Shown piece after piece: positions 48,751-58,202 of a DNA stretch of 64,000 nt. The DNA is from Dickeya undicola. GTDB lineage: Bacteria; Pseudomonadota; Gammaproteobacteria; Enterobacterales; Enterobacteriaceae. The notes under the pieces are model-generated. The model saw only the letters and a program-made list of their open reading frames with translations. It did not search any database and was not told the origin of the DNA. The stretch lies in the NCBI RefSeq assembly GCF_000784735.1, contig NZ_JSYG01000015.1, positions 62,001 to 126,000 on the forward strand, in the 5' to 3' direction. The number at the start of each line of letters is the position of its first letter. The stretch's first letter is position 1. A program made the position numbers and the translations under genes.

Positions 48751-49878
48751 TCATTTCAGCATCACGTCTTGAATAAACTGCTTTTTGATTTCGTCGCCCA
48801 ACGGCTTGGCCGCCCAGGCAAAACTGCGTGACCGATCGAGCGAATCCACCGCCTGACCGCCATCGCCTGTCGGTGCTAACAGTGCCGTGCCGAACTGCGA
48901 ATGGAAGCGCAATTGCGTTTCCGGCAATGTCAGCCAATGGATGAACAGTAACGCCGCCGCCTTGTGTCGGGCGTTCGCCGGAATCGCTACCACATTACCG
49001 CCGCCCGGCATACCAAAGTCAGGCAGGTAGAATTTGATATCCGGCGACACTTCGCCTTTGCGTTGCAGCGAAAGCACCAAGTCTTCCCATGACGCAGCGA
49101 GCTTAAATTCACCGGCATTCAGCCGGGTAATGCTATCGGCGTTGGAGGCGCTGATTACCATGCTGCTTTTGTAACGGTTGAACCACTGCCAGGACGGCGC
49201 AAGCCGTTGCAACACCGCCGGTGACGCGGTGCCGTCGCGGTAGTTCACGTCGGTGACCAAGGTGCGGGTGATGGACTCGATGAACGCCGGACCAGAACCG
49301 CCATTCTCTACGTTAAAGGTGAATTCACCGGGGTTTTTCACCAGAAACTGTTCAAACTGAGTCAACGAATGCGGTAGCGAGGCGGCGTCGATACGGGCTG
49401 AATTGTAAGCAATCACGGTTTGGTTGCCCCAGAACGCCACCGCGTAGCCCTGCGTATCAACCCCTTCAATCTGATAGGTCAGCTTATCACCGGACGGCAA
49501 ACGGGATTTGAGCGGCCCCCAGAACAGTTTGGGGCCGTCCAACAAGCCGAACTGACTGCCTCCCACCGAGATCACGTCGATATCGCCTTGCTTACGGTGC
49601 TGTTCCGCCAGCAGTTTGTTGATATTGGCCATCACCTCGCCGTCCGGAATGGTGACGCGAATGCCATACTGTTGCTCGAACGCTTTCACCTCGTCGCGCA
49701 ACCGGTCCTGATAGTACCAATTAAACCAGGTAAGCTGACCTTCCTGACGCGCCTGTGCCTCTATTTCCTGCCAGGACATCGTATTCAGATCGGCCGCCTG
49801 CGCCGGGTACAACGGCAGCAACAGTGCCGACAGCGCCACGAGCTTTCGCAGACTGGATAGCTTGGGTCGAGTAAACAT
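48751..49878 (-). CDS. ABC transporter periplasmic substrate-binding protein
   Basis: The 375-residue binding protein has a signal peptide ending near PAQAAD. Typical extracellular solute-binding family 1/iron-AfuA-like segments are QEGQLTWFNWYYQDRLRDEV, GDIDVISVGGSQFGLL and PDFGMPGGGNVVAIPANA. It should deliver a ligand to the two permeases upstream. The neighbouring phosphodiesterase and phosphatase suggest a phosphorylated ligand. The start at 49878 has AGGGGA seven bases upstream; an extension to 49911 is unlikely. Confidence 0.87.
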   Translation of the reverse strand: MFTRPKLSSLRKLVALSALLLPLYPAQAADLNTMSWQEIEAQARQEGQLTWFNWYYQDRLRDEVKAFEQQYGIRVTIPDGEVMANINKLLAEQHRKQGDIDVISVGGSQFGLLDGPKLFWGPLKSRLPSGDKLTYQIEGVDTQGYAVAFWGNQTVIAYNSARIDAASLPHSLTQFEQFLVKNPGEFTFNVENGGSGPAFIESITRTLVTDVNYRDGTASPAVLQRLAPSWQWFNRYKSSMVISASNADSITRLNAGEFKLAASWEDLVLSLQRKGEVSPDIKFYLPDFGMPGGGNVVAIPANARHKAAALLFIHWLTLPETQLRFHSQFGTALLAPTGDGGQAVDSLDRSRSFAWAAKPLGDEIKKQFIQDVMLK

Positions 49879-49913
49879 GCAGTATTCCCCTGACTGGTTA
49901 AGCAGCATCATCG

Positions 49914-50747
49914 TTATCCCTTATTGACGAACGTAGACGCCGGAATATTTTTGAGACAGCGCTCCATCAACAGCATTAACAGCACGTTGGGGACGACCAG
50001 AATCAGCGACACGACTGCCGCGTTGGGCCGAATAAAGTTATACCCCAGGTACGAATACAGAATGGTTGGCACGGTAATAAAGTCGGGCGCGCCCACAATG
50101 TAGGAAACGGAAAACTCTTCGATGGACAGAATGAACACCATGATCATCGCCGCCATCGCCCCGGACTGTAGCGCAGGCCAGTAAGCGACCCGGAAGACTT
50201 CCCGCCTGGAGGCCCCCAGATTGCGCGCCGCATCCACCAGATCCTGCCGGACCTGACTGAAAGAAACGCTCAAAATGCGGATGGCATACGGCAGAAACAA
50301 CACCGTATGGCCGAGAAAGATCCCCATGAATCGCGAATACACCCCCAGTTGCGTCAGCAATGAGGAGAAAAAGACGGCAACCACAAACCCCGGTAAGACA
50401 ATGGGCAGCAGCGTCAGCACCTGAGCCACGCCCTTACCGGGGAACGACAACCGACCAAACGCATAGGCCGTCGGCATCGCCAGTAACAGACAGGTCAGCG
50501 TCACCATCGGTGCCAACAGATAGCTGTGTAATAGCGCCTCGGGCAGCGAGGTGTTGCGCCATAACTCCCCCCAGCGCAGTAACGATAATACTGGCGGAAA
50601 GACATCCGGATACGCCCACGGGTGAGAGGGATCCACCAATGACCACAGCACCGCCATGGCAAACGGCAGAATCAGCCAAACGGTCCCTAACAGCAGGATT
50701 ACCGCCACCAGCAGGTAGTTGAGTCGGTCAATCACAGCCTGTTGCAT
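49914..50747 (-). CDS. ABC transporter permease (PotC-like)
   Basis: The 277-residue inner-membrane permease has about six membrane segments. The ABC coupling EAA loop reads VDAARNLGASRREVFRVAYWPAL near 190-210. Translation starts two bases after the stop of the other permease gene, behind AGGAGG. It forms the channel with that partner. Confidence 0.9.
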   Translation of the reverse strand: MQQAVIDRLNYLLVAVILLLGTVWLILPFAMAVLWSLVDPSHPWAYPDVFPPVLSLLRWGELWRNTSLPEALLHSYLLAPMVTLTCLLLAMPTAYAFGRLSFPGKGVAQVLTLLPIVLPGFVVAVFFSSLLTQLGVYSRFMGIFLGHTVLFLPYAIRILSVSFSQVRQDLVDAARNLGASRREVFRVAYWPALQSGAMAAMIMVFILSIEEFSVSYIVGAPDFITVPTILYSYLGYNFIRPNAAVVSLILVVPNVLLMLLMERCLKNIPASTFVNKG

Positions 50748-50749
50748 CG

Positions 50750-51604
50750 TTACCTCCTCATCCCGTTCACGGCTTCACGGGTCGCCACCGCCAGTAACCC
50801 GGCCCCCACCAGCGACAACAGCATCAGCATCACCGCCACCACGGCTGCCTGATTCCAGCCTTCCGCGCCGGACTGCTGCACGCGTAGCATCAATTGCGAC
50901 AGAGAATTGAGGTTGACCGGCCCGGCGACAGACTGAAAGGAGAAATCACCGGCGGCACCGATAAAGATCAGCATCATCGACGTCTGCAACGCCCGTAGCG
51001 TCAGCGGCAGTACAATGCGGCGAAAGCGGACCCAGGCACCCGCGCCAAGATTGCGGGCCGCCTCCAACAGCGTTTCGCCGATGGCCTGTACCGAACCACT
51101 TAGCAGCAGCAACGCAAACGGCATCTGTTTCCAGACTTGCAACAGAATGACACCGATGCCGCTGGCGTCGTTTTGCATACGAATCGGCCGTTCCGTCAGC
51201 CCTAATCGCAGCATCGCCAGATTGAGAAAACCCTGATAAGAGATGAAATTGACGAACAGAAACGCGGCGGTCAGCCCCGGCACCAGCAACGGTGCTTTTA
51301 GCAACGCGCGCAGGGTCACCGCCCCCGGAAACGGTTTACGTAGCCAGAGTGCCAATGGGTAGGCCAGCGCCACCGACAGTAATGCACTGAACAGTGCAAT
51401 GCGCGCCGAATAGAAAAAAGCGCGCCACAGCTGTTCGTCGGTCAACATGGTTTGCCAGAAGCGCAGCGATAACCCGCTATCACCGGCAAAATTGAAGAAT
51501 CCTAGCGATTGGGAAAGCGCCATCCACAGCACCGCGCCCATTGCCAGTACGATGATACCCAGCCCCGGCAGCAGCATCAGGTAAGCCATCAATGACGACC
51601 TCAT
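50750..51604 (-). CDS. ABC transporter permease (PotB-like)
   Basis: The 284-residue inner-membrane permease has about six membrane segments, with the EAA coupling loop LLEAARNLGAGAWVRFRRIVLPL near 180-202. Its ATG overlaps the stop of the ATPase gene by four bases (ATGA). The two permeases, the ATPase and the binding protein form one importer. Confidence 0.9.
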   Translation of the reverse strand: MRSSLMAYLMLLPGLGIIVLAMGAVLWMALSQSLGFFNFAGDSGLSLRFWQTMLTDEQLWRAFFYSARIALFSALLSVALAYPLALWLRKPFPGAVTLRALLKAPLLVPGLTAAFLFVNFISYQGFLNLAMLRLGLTERPIRMQNDASGIGVILLQVWKQMPFALLLLSGSVQAIGETLLEAARNLGAGAWVRFRRIVLPLTLRALQTSMMLIFIGAAGDFSFQSVAGPVNLNSLSQLMLRVQQSGAEGWNQAAVVAVMLMLLSLVGAGLLAVATREAVNGMRR

Positions 51605-52683
51605 GCCGCCACCGCTTCACGCAAGAATCGCAACGCGCCGGGTGCCAGTGAGAAATAGTAGGTTTCACCTTCCAACAGTGGCTGATAGCCCAGAAGTTGG
51701 ATACGGTAATAAACGTTGTCGACATCCTGATAGCAACCTTCGATATCGGTCAGATTGCCGAGAAAGGTCTGGCGCTTAACCCGCAGTGAAAAGATATTCT
51801 GCCCCACCGCAGGCAACGACAGCAGGCTGGCGTTTTCCGGCCGCCAACAGAGATAGACCCGAGAGTGCATTGGCGGTTCATCCGATTCCACCATGAACTC
51901 GCCCAGTGCAGTAGTGACCCGATACTGCCCTGCGGCCTCATCCCGTACCGTCACCGTCCCCACCATAATGTTGGCGGTGCCGATAAAATCGGCCACAAAG
52001 CGGTTAACTGGCCGGTGGTAAATCTCCTGCGGGGTGCCAGACTGAATCACGCTGCCGCCGTGCATCACGACAACCTTATCGGACATCGCCAGCGCCTCCG
52101 CCTGATCGTGCGTCACATAAACCGCGGTAAAGCCATGCTTACGTTGCAACGCACGGATCTGCAACCGCAGTTGCTCTCGTAATCGGGCATCCAGATTGGA
52201 CAACGGTTCGTCGAACAGCATCACATCCGGGCGTACCGCCATAGATCGCGCCAGTGCCACCCGCTGCTGCTGACCGCCCGACAACTGGGTGGGTAATTTA
52301 TCCAGATGCCCCGCCAGCGCCACGGTTAGCGCGGTTTCAACAACCCGGTGGCTTAACGTCTCCCGCGGTATGTTGCGCTGTTGTAGCCCAAAGGCGATGT
52401 TTTCCGATACCGTCAGGTGGGGAAACAGCGCATAAGACTGAAAGCACATCGCCGTATTGCGTTTTTCCGGTTCCAGTCCGTTCATTTCCCGGCCACCGAT
52501 GCGGATATGCCCGCCATCCAGGGGAACAAAACCGGCAATGGCGCGCAGCAACGTGGTTTTGCCGCACCCGGACGGCCCTAACAACGTAACAAACTCACCC
52601 TCATTAACGTTAAACGACACCCCTTTCAGGACAGGAACATCACCGTAAGCCACACTGGCGCGCTCTACTTCCAGCCTACTCAT
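51601..52683 (-). CDS. ABC transporter ATPase (PotA/FbpC-like)
   Basis: The 360-residue ATPase has Walker A LLGPSGCGKTTLLRA near residues 36-50, the signature LSGGQQQRVALARS near 133-146, Walker B VMLFDEPLSNLD and switch His VYVTHDQ. A C-terminal TOBE-type domain follows. It drives import by the two adjacent permeases and is the first gene of the six-gene set. The start at 52683 has GGGAG upstream; an extension to 52758 would overlap the likely operator. Confidence 0.92.
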   Translation of the reverse strand: MSRLEVERASVAYGDVPVLKGVSFNVNEGEFVTLLGPSGCGKTTLLRAIAGFVPLDGGHIRIGGREMNGLEPEKRNTAMCFQSYALFPHLTVSENIAFGLQQRNIPRETLSHRVVETALTVALAGHLDKLPTQLSGGQQQRVALARSMAVRPDVMLFDEPLSNLDARLREQLRLQIRALQRKHGFTAVYVTHDQAEALAMSDKVVVMHGGSVIQSGTPQEIYHRPVNRFVADFIGTANIMVGTVTVRDEAAGQYRVTTALGEFMVESDEPPMHSRVYLCWRPENASLLSLPAVGQNIFSLRVKRQTFLGNLTDIEGCYQDVDNVYYRIQLLGYQPLLEGETYYFSLAPGALRFLREAVAA

Positions 52684-52747
52684 TACACAGTCTCCCGAGA
52701 GTCGTAAGGCGTCATATTCAGTCAGGTGAAAACGCTGTGAATTCAAC

Positions 52748-52770
52748 TTATAATGCATTGTGCATAATAA
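52748..52770. promoter_or_regulatory. Palindrome upstream of the ABC operon, candidate ROK operator
   Basis: TTATAATGCA-TTG-TGCATAATAA is a near-perfect inverted repeat (one mismatch per arm) 65 bp before the ATPase start. It resembles the AT-rich palindromes bound by NagC/Mlc-type regulators, and a ROK-type gene diverges from here. The rest of the roughly 330-bp gap up to 53014 shows no gene. Confidence 0.6.
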
Positions 52771-53014
52771 TAGTGACAGATATATTGCAGGCGCGCGGAT
52801 GCAAAGGTGATAATTAATGCACTGATATAAATGTGATTATTTTTTAATTTTCTATGCTATCGATATTGTGGTGATTATTTTCGGGTTGTATCACGGCAAT
52901 GACCTGATTATCATTCAATACGTTTAATAATTAACACGGCAAGTATTCGTGCTGACGCGCTGTTGGCTCGGATTTAACCGCACGATTTAGCACTATAAAA
53001 AGGATCGGCACACC

Positions 53015-53044
53015 ATGAATACTCACACGGGAACCCGCGTCTGA
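53015..53044 (+). CDS. Nine-codon leader peptide before the ROK regulator
   Basis: ATG at 53015, preceded by AAGGAT at good distance, opens a frame encoding MNTHTGTRV and stopping at TGA 53042-53044. The stop overlaps the regulator ATG (TGATG). The regulator has no ribosome site of its own, so its translation probably depends on this leader by reinitiation. Confidence 0.6.
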   Translation: MNTHTGTRV

Positions 53045-54168
53045 TGCGGTCAATACTTCACACCGTCGAAAGCATTACCGTGAATGAACGTATGGTGCTG
53101 GATATTGTCCGCCGCCATCGGCCCATCATGCGCTCGGCGGTTTCCCCGCTAACCAACCTCACCCAGCCATCGGTACACCGCATCATCGACAACCTGTTGG
53201 AGCGCGGGTTGCTGCGGCTGGGCGAAAGCGTCGTGCATGGTCGCGGCAAACCCAGCCCGTCGCTGGAGCTGGCACCCACCGCGCGCTACAGCATCGGCAT
53301 TTCAGTCAATACGGATATGTTGGCGTTTTGCCTGTGCGATTTCAGTTGTCAGGTCGTGCATGAAGAAACGCTGGATATCGCGCTGAATGACCGCACGCGG
53401 GCGATGTTTACGCTGAAAGAACGGGTACGCCAGGTGCTGCAACACCGCGCTATTCCTGCGTCGGCCGTCATCGGTATCGGGTTTGCCATTGCCGGTTATT
53501 TGATGGAAGAAAAGCGGTTGTTCAATACGCCGGAACCGCTGCGTGATTGGTCACTGGTGGATCTCAAAAACGAACTGGAAACCCTGTTTGATCTGGAAGT
53601 CTGGACGGAGAACAACGCCACCACCGGTGCCATCGGCGAGTCCGTGCTGGGTGCAGGGTTGCAATACCCCACCTTCGGTTACCTGTCGTTTAATTACGGG
53701 TTTGGTGCCGGGCTCATCCTCAATGGGCAGCCTTTTTCCGGCGCGTTCGGTAATGCCGGGGAGATCAGCCGCATTTACACCGAGCAAGAATTCCCCTCCC
53801 GCCCGGCACTGGGCGAACTGCTCAAGCGACTTAATGCGCACGGGGTCGATATCCAGCGGGTCAGCGCCTTGCGCCAGCAGTTCGACCCGCAATGGCCGGG
53901 TGTAAACGACTGGGTGGCGGAGGTCCGGCCATACCTGAACCGGGCGATTGATGCGTTGCGGGCGGTGATTGACCCAGCCGCCATCGTATTTGGCGGTGAA
54001 CTGCCGACGGCACTGGGCGACATGCTGCTCAACGTGCCGCCAACCCAACAGCCGCCACGTTACGGCCTCGCCGCGCAGTACCCTCGGTTGTTGCTAAGCC
54101 AGATCCAGCACGACCCCTCCGTGGTTGGTGCTGCATTGATGCCGTTCAAAGCGCGTTACTTCGCCTGA
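53044..54168 (+). CDS. ROK/NagC-like transcriptional regulator
   Basis: The 374-residue protein has an N-terminal winged helix (about 15-65, VLDIVRRHRPIMRSAVSPLTNLTQPSVHRIIDNLLERG) and a ROK-type sugar-kinase-fold domain. Segments VIGIGFAIAGYL, ENNATTGAIGES and FNYGFGAGLILNG are typical. The CxCGxxGC zinc site of Mlc and NagC is missing, so ligand sensing differs. It diverges from the ABC/GDPD/IMPase set and very likely represses it. Translation appears coupled to a nine-codon leader. Confidence 0.85.
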   Translation: MRSILHTVESITVNERMVLDIVRRHRPIMRSAVSPLTNLTQPSVHRIIDNLLERGLLRLGESVVHGRGKPSPSLELAPTARYSIGISVNTDMLAFCLCDFSCQVVHEETLDIALNDRTRAMFTLKERVRQVLQHRAIPASAVIGIGFAIAGYLMEEKRLFNTPEPLRDWSLVDLKNELETLFDLEVWTENNATTGAIGESVLGAGLQYPTFGYLSFNYGFGAGLILNGQPFSGAFGNAGEISRIYTEQEFPSRPALGELLKRLNAHGVDIQRVSALRQQFDPQWPGVNDWVAEVRPYLNRAIDALRAVIDPAAIVFGGELPTALGDMLLNVPPTQQPPRYGLAAQYPRLLLSQIQHDPSVVGAALMPFKARYFA

Positions 54169-54181
54169 CGGCCGTTTAGCG

Positions 54182-55111
54182 TCAATCGCCAGCAGATAAG
54201 GGTGACAACGTCACTTTCCAGGCTGAGGTTGCCGCGTCCGTCAGTAATGTCACCAGGGTGGCAACCTCTTCATCACAAGGCTGCTTCTCTTCCTCCACCA
54301 CCAGATACAACGGTGTGAAACGCCGCCCCCCCTGCGGCAGCGACAGCGGTTTCAGCTCGCCGGAAGCCAGCCAGGGCGCGATACGCTCCTCCGGCATCCA
54401 GCCATAACCGACTCCGTGCATGACGGCTTCTATCGCCGCCTCGACCGTGGTGAACGTCCAGTTTTCGGCGCTGGCTGGCTTACGCAGACTGTCTTTTTGC
54501 TGTTGCCGGTCGATGATCTCAATCAGCGGATACGCCGCGAGATCCTGAAACGACAATGGCGTGGCAAGCTGGTGCAACGGATGTTCAGCCCGTGCGACGG
54601 CCACAAACGCCATTTCCATCAATAATCGTCCCCGGTTAATGCCTTCCCACGGCCGGGAAATCAGCCAGATATCCGCCTGACGATCCGCCAGTTGCGCCCG
54701 GCTTTCACTGCGCAGCACTTCCATCAGATGCACCTGCGTATGCGGATGGCGAGACTGAAAGGTGCGCAGCGCGCCAAACAGCGTGGCTTTGGGGAAAATA
54801 CTGTCCACCACCAGATCGATTCTGGCGCGTCCGCCACGCTGTAGTACTTCCGCTCGCGACTCCAGCGCCTGAAAGGCGTTTAGCAACGGCATCACCTGCG
54901 CCAGCAATTGCTGCCCCTGTGCCGTCAACACCGTTCTACGTCCAGAGGGCGCCAGCAGCGCCACCCCCAACCGTTCCTGCATCAACGACAATTGATAACT
55001 GACCGACGATTGGCTGCGATTAAACGCCTGCGCCGCCGGGGCAAAGCCCCCCAGCTCCACCACCGCCTGTAGCAGCGTCCATTGTTCCAGTGTGGTTTTC
55101 GTCAACATCAT
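54182..55111 (-). CDS. LysR-type transcriptional regulator divergent from padC
   Basis: The 309-residue protein has a LysR helix-turn-helix (about 7-65, LEQWTLLQAVVELGGFAPAAQAFNRSQSSVSYQLSLMQERLG) and an effector-binding domain. It diverges from the phenolic acid decarboxylase gene and is the likely regulator of it, in place of the PadR-type repressor known from Gram-positive bacteria. Its 3' end is 14 bp from the convergent ROK gene. Confidence 0.85.
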   Translation of the reverse strand: MMLTKTTLEQWTLLQAVVELGGFAPAAQAFNRSQSSVSYQLSLMQERLGVALLAPSGRRTVLTAQGQQLLAQVMPLLNAFQALESRAEVLQRGGRARIDLVVDSIFPKATLFGALRTFQSRHPHTQVHLMEVLRSESRAQLADRQADIWLISRPWEGINRGRLLMEMAFVAVARAEHPLHQLATPLSFQDLAAYPLIEIIDRQQQKDSLRKPASAENWTFTTVEAAIEAVMHGVGYGWMPEERIAPWLASGELKPLSLPQGGRRFTPLYLVVEEEKQPCDEEVATLVTLLTDAATSAWKVTLSPLSAGD

Positions 55112-55239
55112 GCTTCAGTCTGCCTCTGTGTAACGGGTGTATCGTTCGGCCATCGCCTCAATTCATCTAATTATTGAATTAATTAGCACTAAAAACAGCG
55201 TTATTCATCAACTTAATTCGCTTTTATACTCCCGTTAAC

Positions 55240-55372
55240 ACCCTATCCCAATAGGCGTCGCCCGTTTGGACACAGACAGCGCGGAGAACCCGGAGCGTAC
55301 ACGGAGTACGTGAGGCGTTCAAACCCGGTCCTGGGCCAACATGGCAAGTAAAAGAACCTATCGGGACAGGTT
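55240..55372. repeat. MITE-like repeat element in the padC leader
   Basis: About 133 bp are bounded by imperfect terminal inverted repeats: ACCCTATCCCAATAGG (55240-55255) and the reverse complement of CCTATCGGGACAGGTT (55357-55372), 13 of 16 matching. The interior GGAGCGTACACGGAGTACGTGAGG has further self-pairing. From memory, similar elements occur between genes of soft-rot enterobacteria. It lies 25 bp before the padC start, so it is probably transcribed as a structured leader. Confidence 0.6.
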
Positions 55373-55396
55373 ATCAGTCAACAAAAGGAAAACAGT

Positions 55397-55903
55397 ATGA
55401 GTAGCTTCGACAAACAGGATCTCAGCGGTTTTGTGGGAAAACATCTGGTCTACACCTACGACAATGGCTGGAATTACGAGATCTACGTGAAAAATGGCAA
55501 CACGCTGGATTACCGCATTCACAGCGGCATTGTGGGTAATCGCTGGGTGAAGGATCAGGCGGTGTTTATCGCCCGCGTCGCCCGCGACGTCTACAAGGTG
55601 TCCTGGACGGAACCGACCGGCACCGACGTGAGCCTGATCATCAATCTGGGCGATCGGATTTTCCACGGCACCATTTTCTTCCCCCGTTGGGTTATCAATA
55701 ACCCGGAAAAAACCGTCTGCTTCCAGAACGACCATATTCCGCTGATGGAGTCTTATCGTGCGGCAGGCCCGGCCTACCCGACTGAAGTGATTGACGAATT
55801 CGCTACCATTACTTTTGTGCGCGACTGCGGTGAAGACGATAACAACGTGATCAATTGCCCGGCCAGCGACCTGCCGGACAATTTCCCGCAGAATCTGCGT
55901 TAA
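55397..55903 (+). CDS. padC: Phenolic acid decarboxylase
   Basis: The 168-residue protein matches the PadC family throughout: FVGKHLVYTYDNGWNYEIYVKN (11-32), RIHSGIVGNRWVKDQ (about 46-60) and the catalytic region with HGTIFFPRWV near 94-103. It decarboxylates ferulic, p-coumaric and caffeic acids to vinyl derivatives without a cofactor, which detoxifies plant phenolics. It is divergent from a LysR regulator and followed by a strong terminator. Confidence 0.95.
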   Translation: MSSFDKQDLSGFVGKHLVYTYDNGWNYEIYVKNGNTLDYRIHSGIVGNRWVKDQAVFIARVARDVYKVSWTEPTGTDVSLIINLGDRIFHGTIFFPRWVINNPEKTVCFQNDHIPLMESYRAAGPAYPTEVIDEFATITFVRDCGEDDNNVINCPASDLPDNFPQNLR

Positions 55904-55965
55904 GCCCCACAGACATCGCTAATGCGGGATCGCATTTAGCGTTCAGCGCATCATCCCCAAACACA

Positions 55966-55995
55966 ACGGCAGGCCACCAGGGCCTGCCGTTTTTC
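55966..55995 (+). terminator. Terminator of padC
   Basis: A 10-bp stem ACGGCAGGCC/GGCCTGCCGT with loop ACCAG is followed by TTTT. It also faces the 3' end of the chemoreceptor gene. Confidence 0.88.
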
Positions 55996-56018
55996 TGTGT
56001 CATAGCAAATATGTCGGC

Positions 56019-57977
56019 TCAGAACGTCGTCCAATTATCCGCTGACGAACTGTCTGAACGACCGGCCGGTAACGCGGCAGGACGAACGTTGCGATCCGCT
56101 ATCTTCGCCTTGTTGTCCGCCATGCGCGGGTGGGTAGCAAGCGCGGGTTCATCCTGTGATGACAGGCGGAATACCGACACCATCCGTGACAGTTTCGCCG
56201 CCTCGTCTTCCAGCGAGTTCGCTGCCGCAGACGATTCCTGCACCATTGAAGCATTCTGCTGAATGGTGGTATCCATTTCCGATACCGCTGCACCTATTTG
56301 CGCGATGCCGCGGCTCTGTTCATCCGACGCCGAGGCGATTTCGCCCATGATGTCGTGAACCCGTTTGACGGATGCCATAATGTCATCCATCGCACTGCCC
56401 GAATCCGACACCAGCACCGTCCCGGTATTCACCCGGCTCACCGATTCTGAGATCAGCCCTTCAATCTCTTTGGCCGCCTGGGAACTGCGTTGCGCCAGAT
56501 TACGCACTTCCCCGGCCACCACCGCAAAACCACGCCCCTGTTCACCGGCTCGCGCGGCTTCCACCGCCGCGTTCAGCGCCAGGATGTTGGTTTGAAACGC
56601 AATGCTGTTGATGACGGAGGTAATATCGGAAATCTTTTTCGAGCTCCCCGAAATATCATCCATCGTCTGGATCACCTTGTGGATGATCTCACCGCCACGA
56701 TTGGCGTTACCGGAAGCCTGTTCGGAAATCTGGCTGGCATGTCGCGCATTGTCGGCGTTGTTTTTCACCGTGGCGGTCAGCTGTTCCATACTGGCGGCGG
56801 TTTCCACGATCGCTGCCGACTGCTGTTCGGTACGTGATGACAAGTCGTTGTTGCCAGCGGCAATCTCTGACGATGCGTTGGCAACGCTGTAAACACTATG
56901 GCGGATATCAGCAATCAAATGGCGTAGCTTTTCCGTCATCGACATCATCGCCTGAGTCAATTGCCCCAGCTCATCATGCCGTTCCACCACCACACTGGCC
57001 GACAAGTCACCGTCGGCTATCTTCTCTGCCAGTTTCAGATTGGCGATCACCGGTCGGGTAATCTGGCGGGTGACGGACCAGGCAATGAATAACCCCAGCA
57101 CGACAGCCGCTATGCCGGAAATAACCGTCTGGAGCACCGAGTTATCAATAATATCGTTGTTACGAACGCCGATTTTTTTGAGAATGCCATCGATATCGCT
57201 AATCAGCTTGTCCCCGGTCGCCCTGAGCGCGGAGTCAGACGTTCTCAACTGATTGAGCTTGTCGTTATATTTCACACCACTCTGGTTATAGCGCTCAATT
57301 CGGTTACCGAGTTCGATGACGCTATTTTTAGCCTCCGCAGGGAGCAATCCATTCAGGTTATCGAAGGCTTTTTTTGCCTGTTCATACCCGCCCTGCATCG
57401 ACTTAAATGCCGCCTCGCTGCCTTCTTTTTGCAACAAATGCACTTTGTCCACCAGTTGCGTGTAGAGTACGCTGGCCTGATGATACTGCCGTAATACATT
57501 GATATCGTTAGAGCTGGTGTACAGTGCATCGCTCAGGGGATCTTTCTGGTCAAGCGCGGCGATCTCTTTCGTGACATCATTCATGCTATCGACACTGTTT
57601 TTGACTTGCTCAATATTTTTGGCGTATTCCGTAAAGTCCTGCGCCACATTGCTAAAATCGCCCTGATACGTTGCATCCCAACGTAGTGCGTTGGCTTTTT
57701 CATTGAGCTGGCGAGCCTGCGCAAGGTATTTATTCAGATTATTGAGGTTGTCATTATTAAGTGTGTAGGTGAATTTAATACGGGCAATTCGGGTAAGATC
57801 AATAAAGTTCCCCATTTCATTCATAACGGAACTTTTAACATACAAGTCCTGAATCATAAAAAAACGAACTGAGCTAAATGCTGAAGCCAGAATAACCAAC
57901 AGCAGCACAATGCCAAATCCGCCATACATCTTGTGAGCGATCTTTAAATTTCGAACATAATTCCCAAACACACTCAT
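56019..57977 (-). CDS. Transmembrane methyl-accepting chemotaxis protein
   Basis: The 652-residue chemoreceptor has TM1 (about 18-38, [20 protein letters not shown]), a helical periplasmic ligand domain (about 40-280) and TM2 (about 285-303). HAMP and the signalling hairpin follow, with the conserved tip [32 protein letters not shown] near 460-495. It ends in NWTTF, an xWxxF tether for CheR/CheB, so it is a full-length, high-abundance-type receptor. A FliA-type promoter lies upstream. The ligand is unknown. Confidence 0.95.
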   Translation of the reverse strand: MSVFGNYVRNLKIAHKMYGGFGIVLLLVILASAFSSVRFFMIQDLYVKSSVMNEMGNFIDLTRIARIKFTYTLNNDNLNNLNKYLAQARQLNEKANALRWDATYQGDFSNVAQDFTEYAKNIEQVKNSVDSMNDVTKEIAALDQKDPLSDALYTSSNDINVLRQYHQASVLYTQLVDKVHLLQKEGSEAAFKSMQGGYEQAKKAFDNLNGLLPAEAKNSVIELGNRIERYNQSGVKYNDKLNQLRTSDSALRATGDKLISDIDGILKKIGVRNNDIIDNSVLQTVISGIAAVVLGLFIAWSVTRQITRPVIANLKLAEKIADGDLSASVVVERHDELGQLTQAMMSMTEKLRHLIADIRHSVYSVANASSEIAAGNNDLSSRTEQQSAAIVETAASMEQLTATVKNNADNARHASQISEQASGNANRGGEIIHKVIQTMDDISGSSKKISDITSVINSIAFQTNILALNAAVEAARAGEQGRGFAVVAGEVRNLAQRSSQAAKEIEGLISESVSRVNTGTVLVSDSGSAMDDIMASVKRVHDIMGEIASASDEQSRGIAQIGAAVSEMDTTIQQNASMVQESSAAANSLEDEAAKLSRMVSVFRLSSQDEPALATHPRMADNKAKIADRNVRPAALPAGRSDSSSADNWTTF

Positions 57978-58033
57978 CCTTGCTTCTCCGACAGGTGGAA
58001 GACGCCGCGATAAAGGCGACAGATATTTTTATC

Positions 58034-58060
58034 TTATCGGAACAGAATGATGTTTTTTTA
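58034..58060 (-). promoter_or_regulatory. FliA (sigma-28) promoter of the chemoreceptor gene
   Basis: On the minus strand TAAA is followed by 16 bases and then CCGATAA, the spacing and elements of the flagellar sigma-28 consensus (TAAAGTTT-N11-GCCGATAA). It ends 57 bp before the chemoreceptor start. Confidence 0.85.
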
Positions 58061-58151
58061 GCAAAATCACGTGACATTAGTCACACTTTATATAATAAAA
58101 TGCTTTATTTTAATCACGAATGATTAATTTACATCGAGATCTGATGATCAA

Positions 58152-58180
58152 CAAAAAGCCCCTGCCGGAAGGCAAGGGCT
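58152..58180 (-). terminator. Terminator of the secreted-protein gene
   Basis: On the minus strand AGCCCTTGCC pairs with GGCAGGGGCT (one T-G pair) around a TTCC loop and is followed by TTTT. It lies 22 bp past the stop of the 58203-58772 gene. Confidence 0.85.
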
Positions 58181-58202
58181 AAACAGCGGGACACAGGTGT
58201 GA

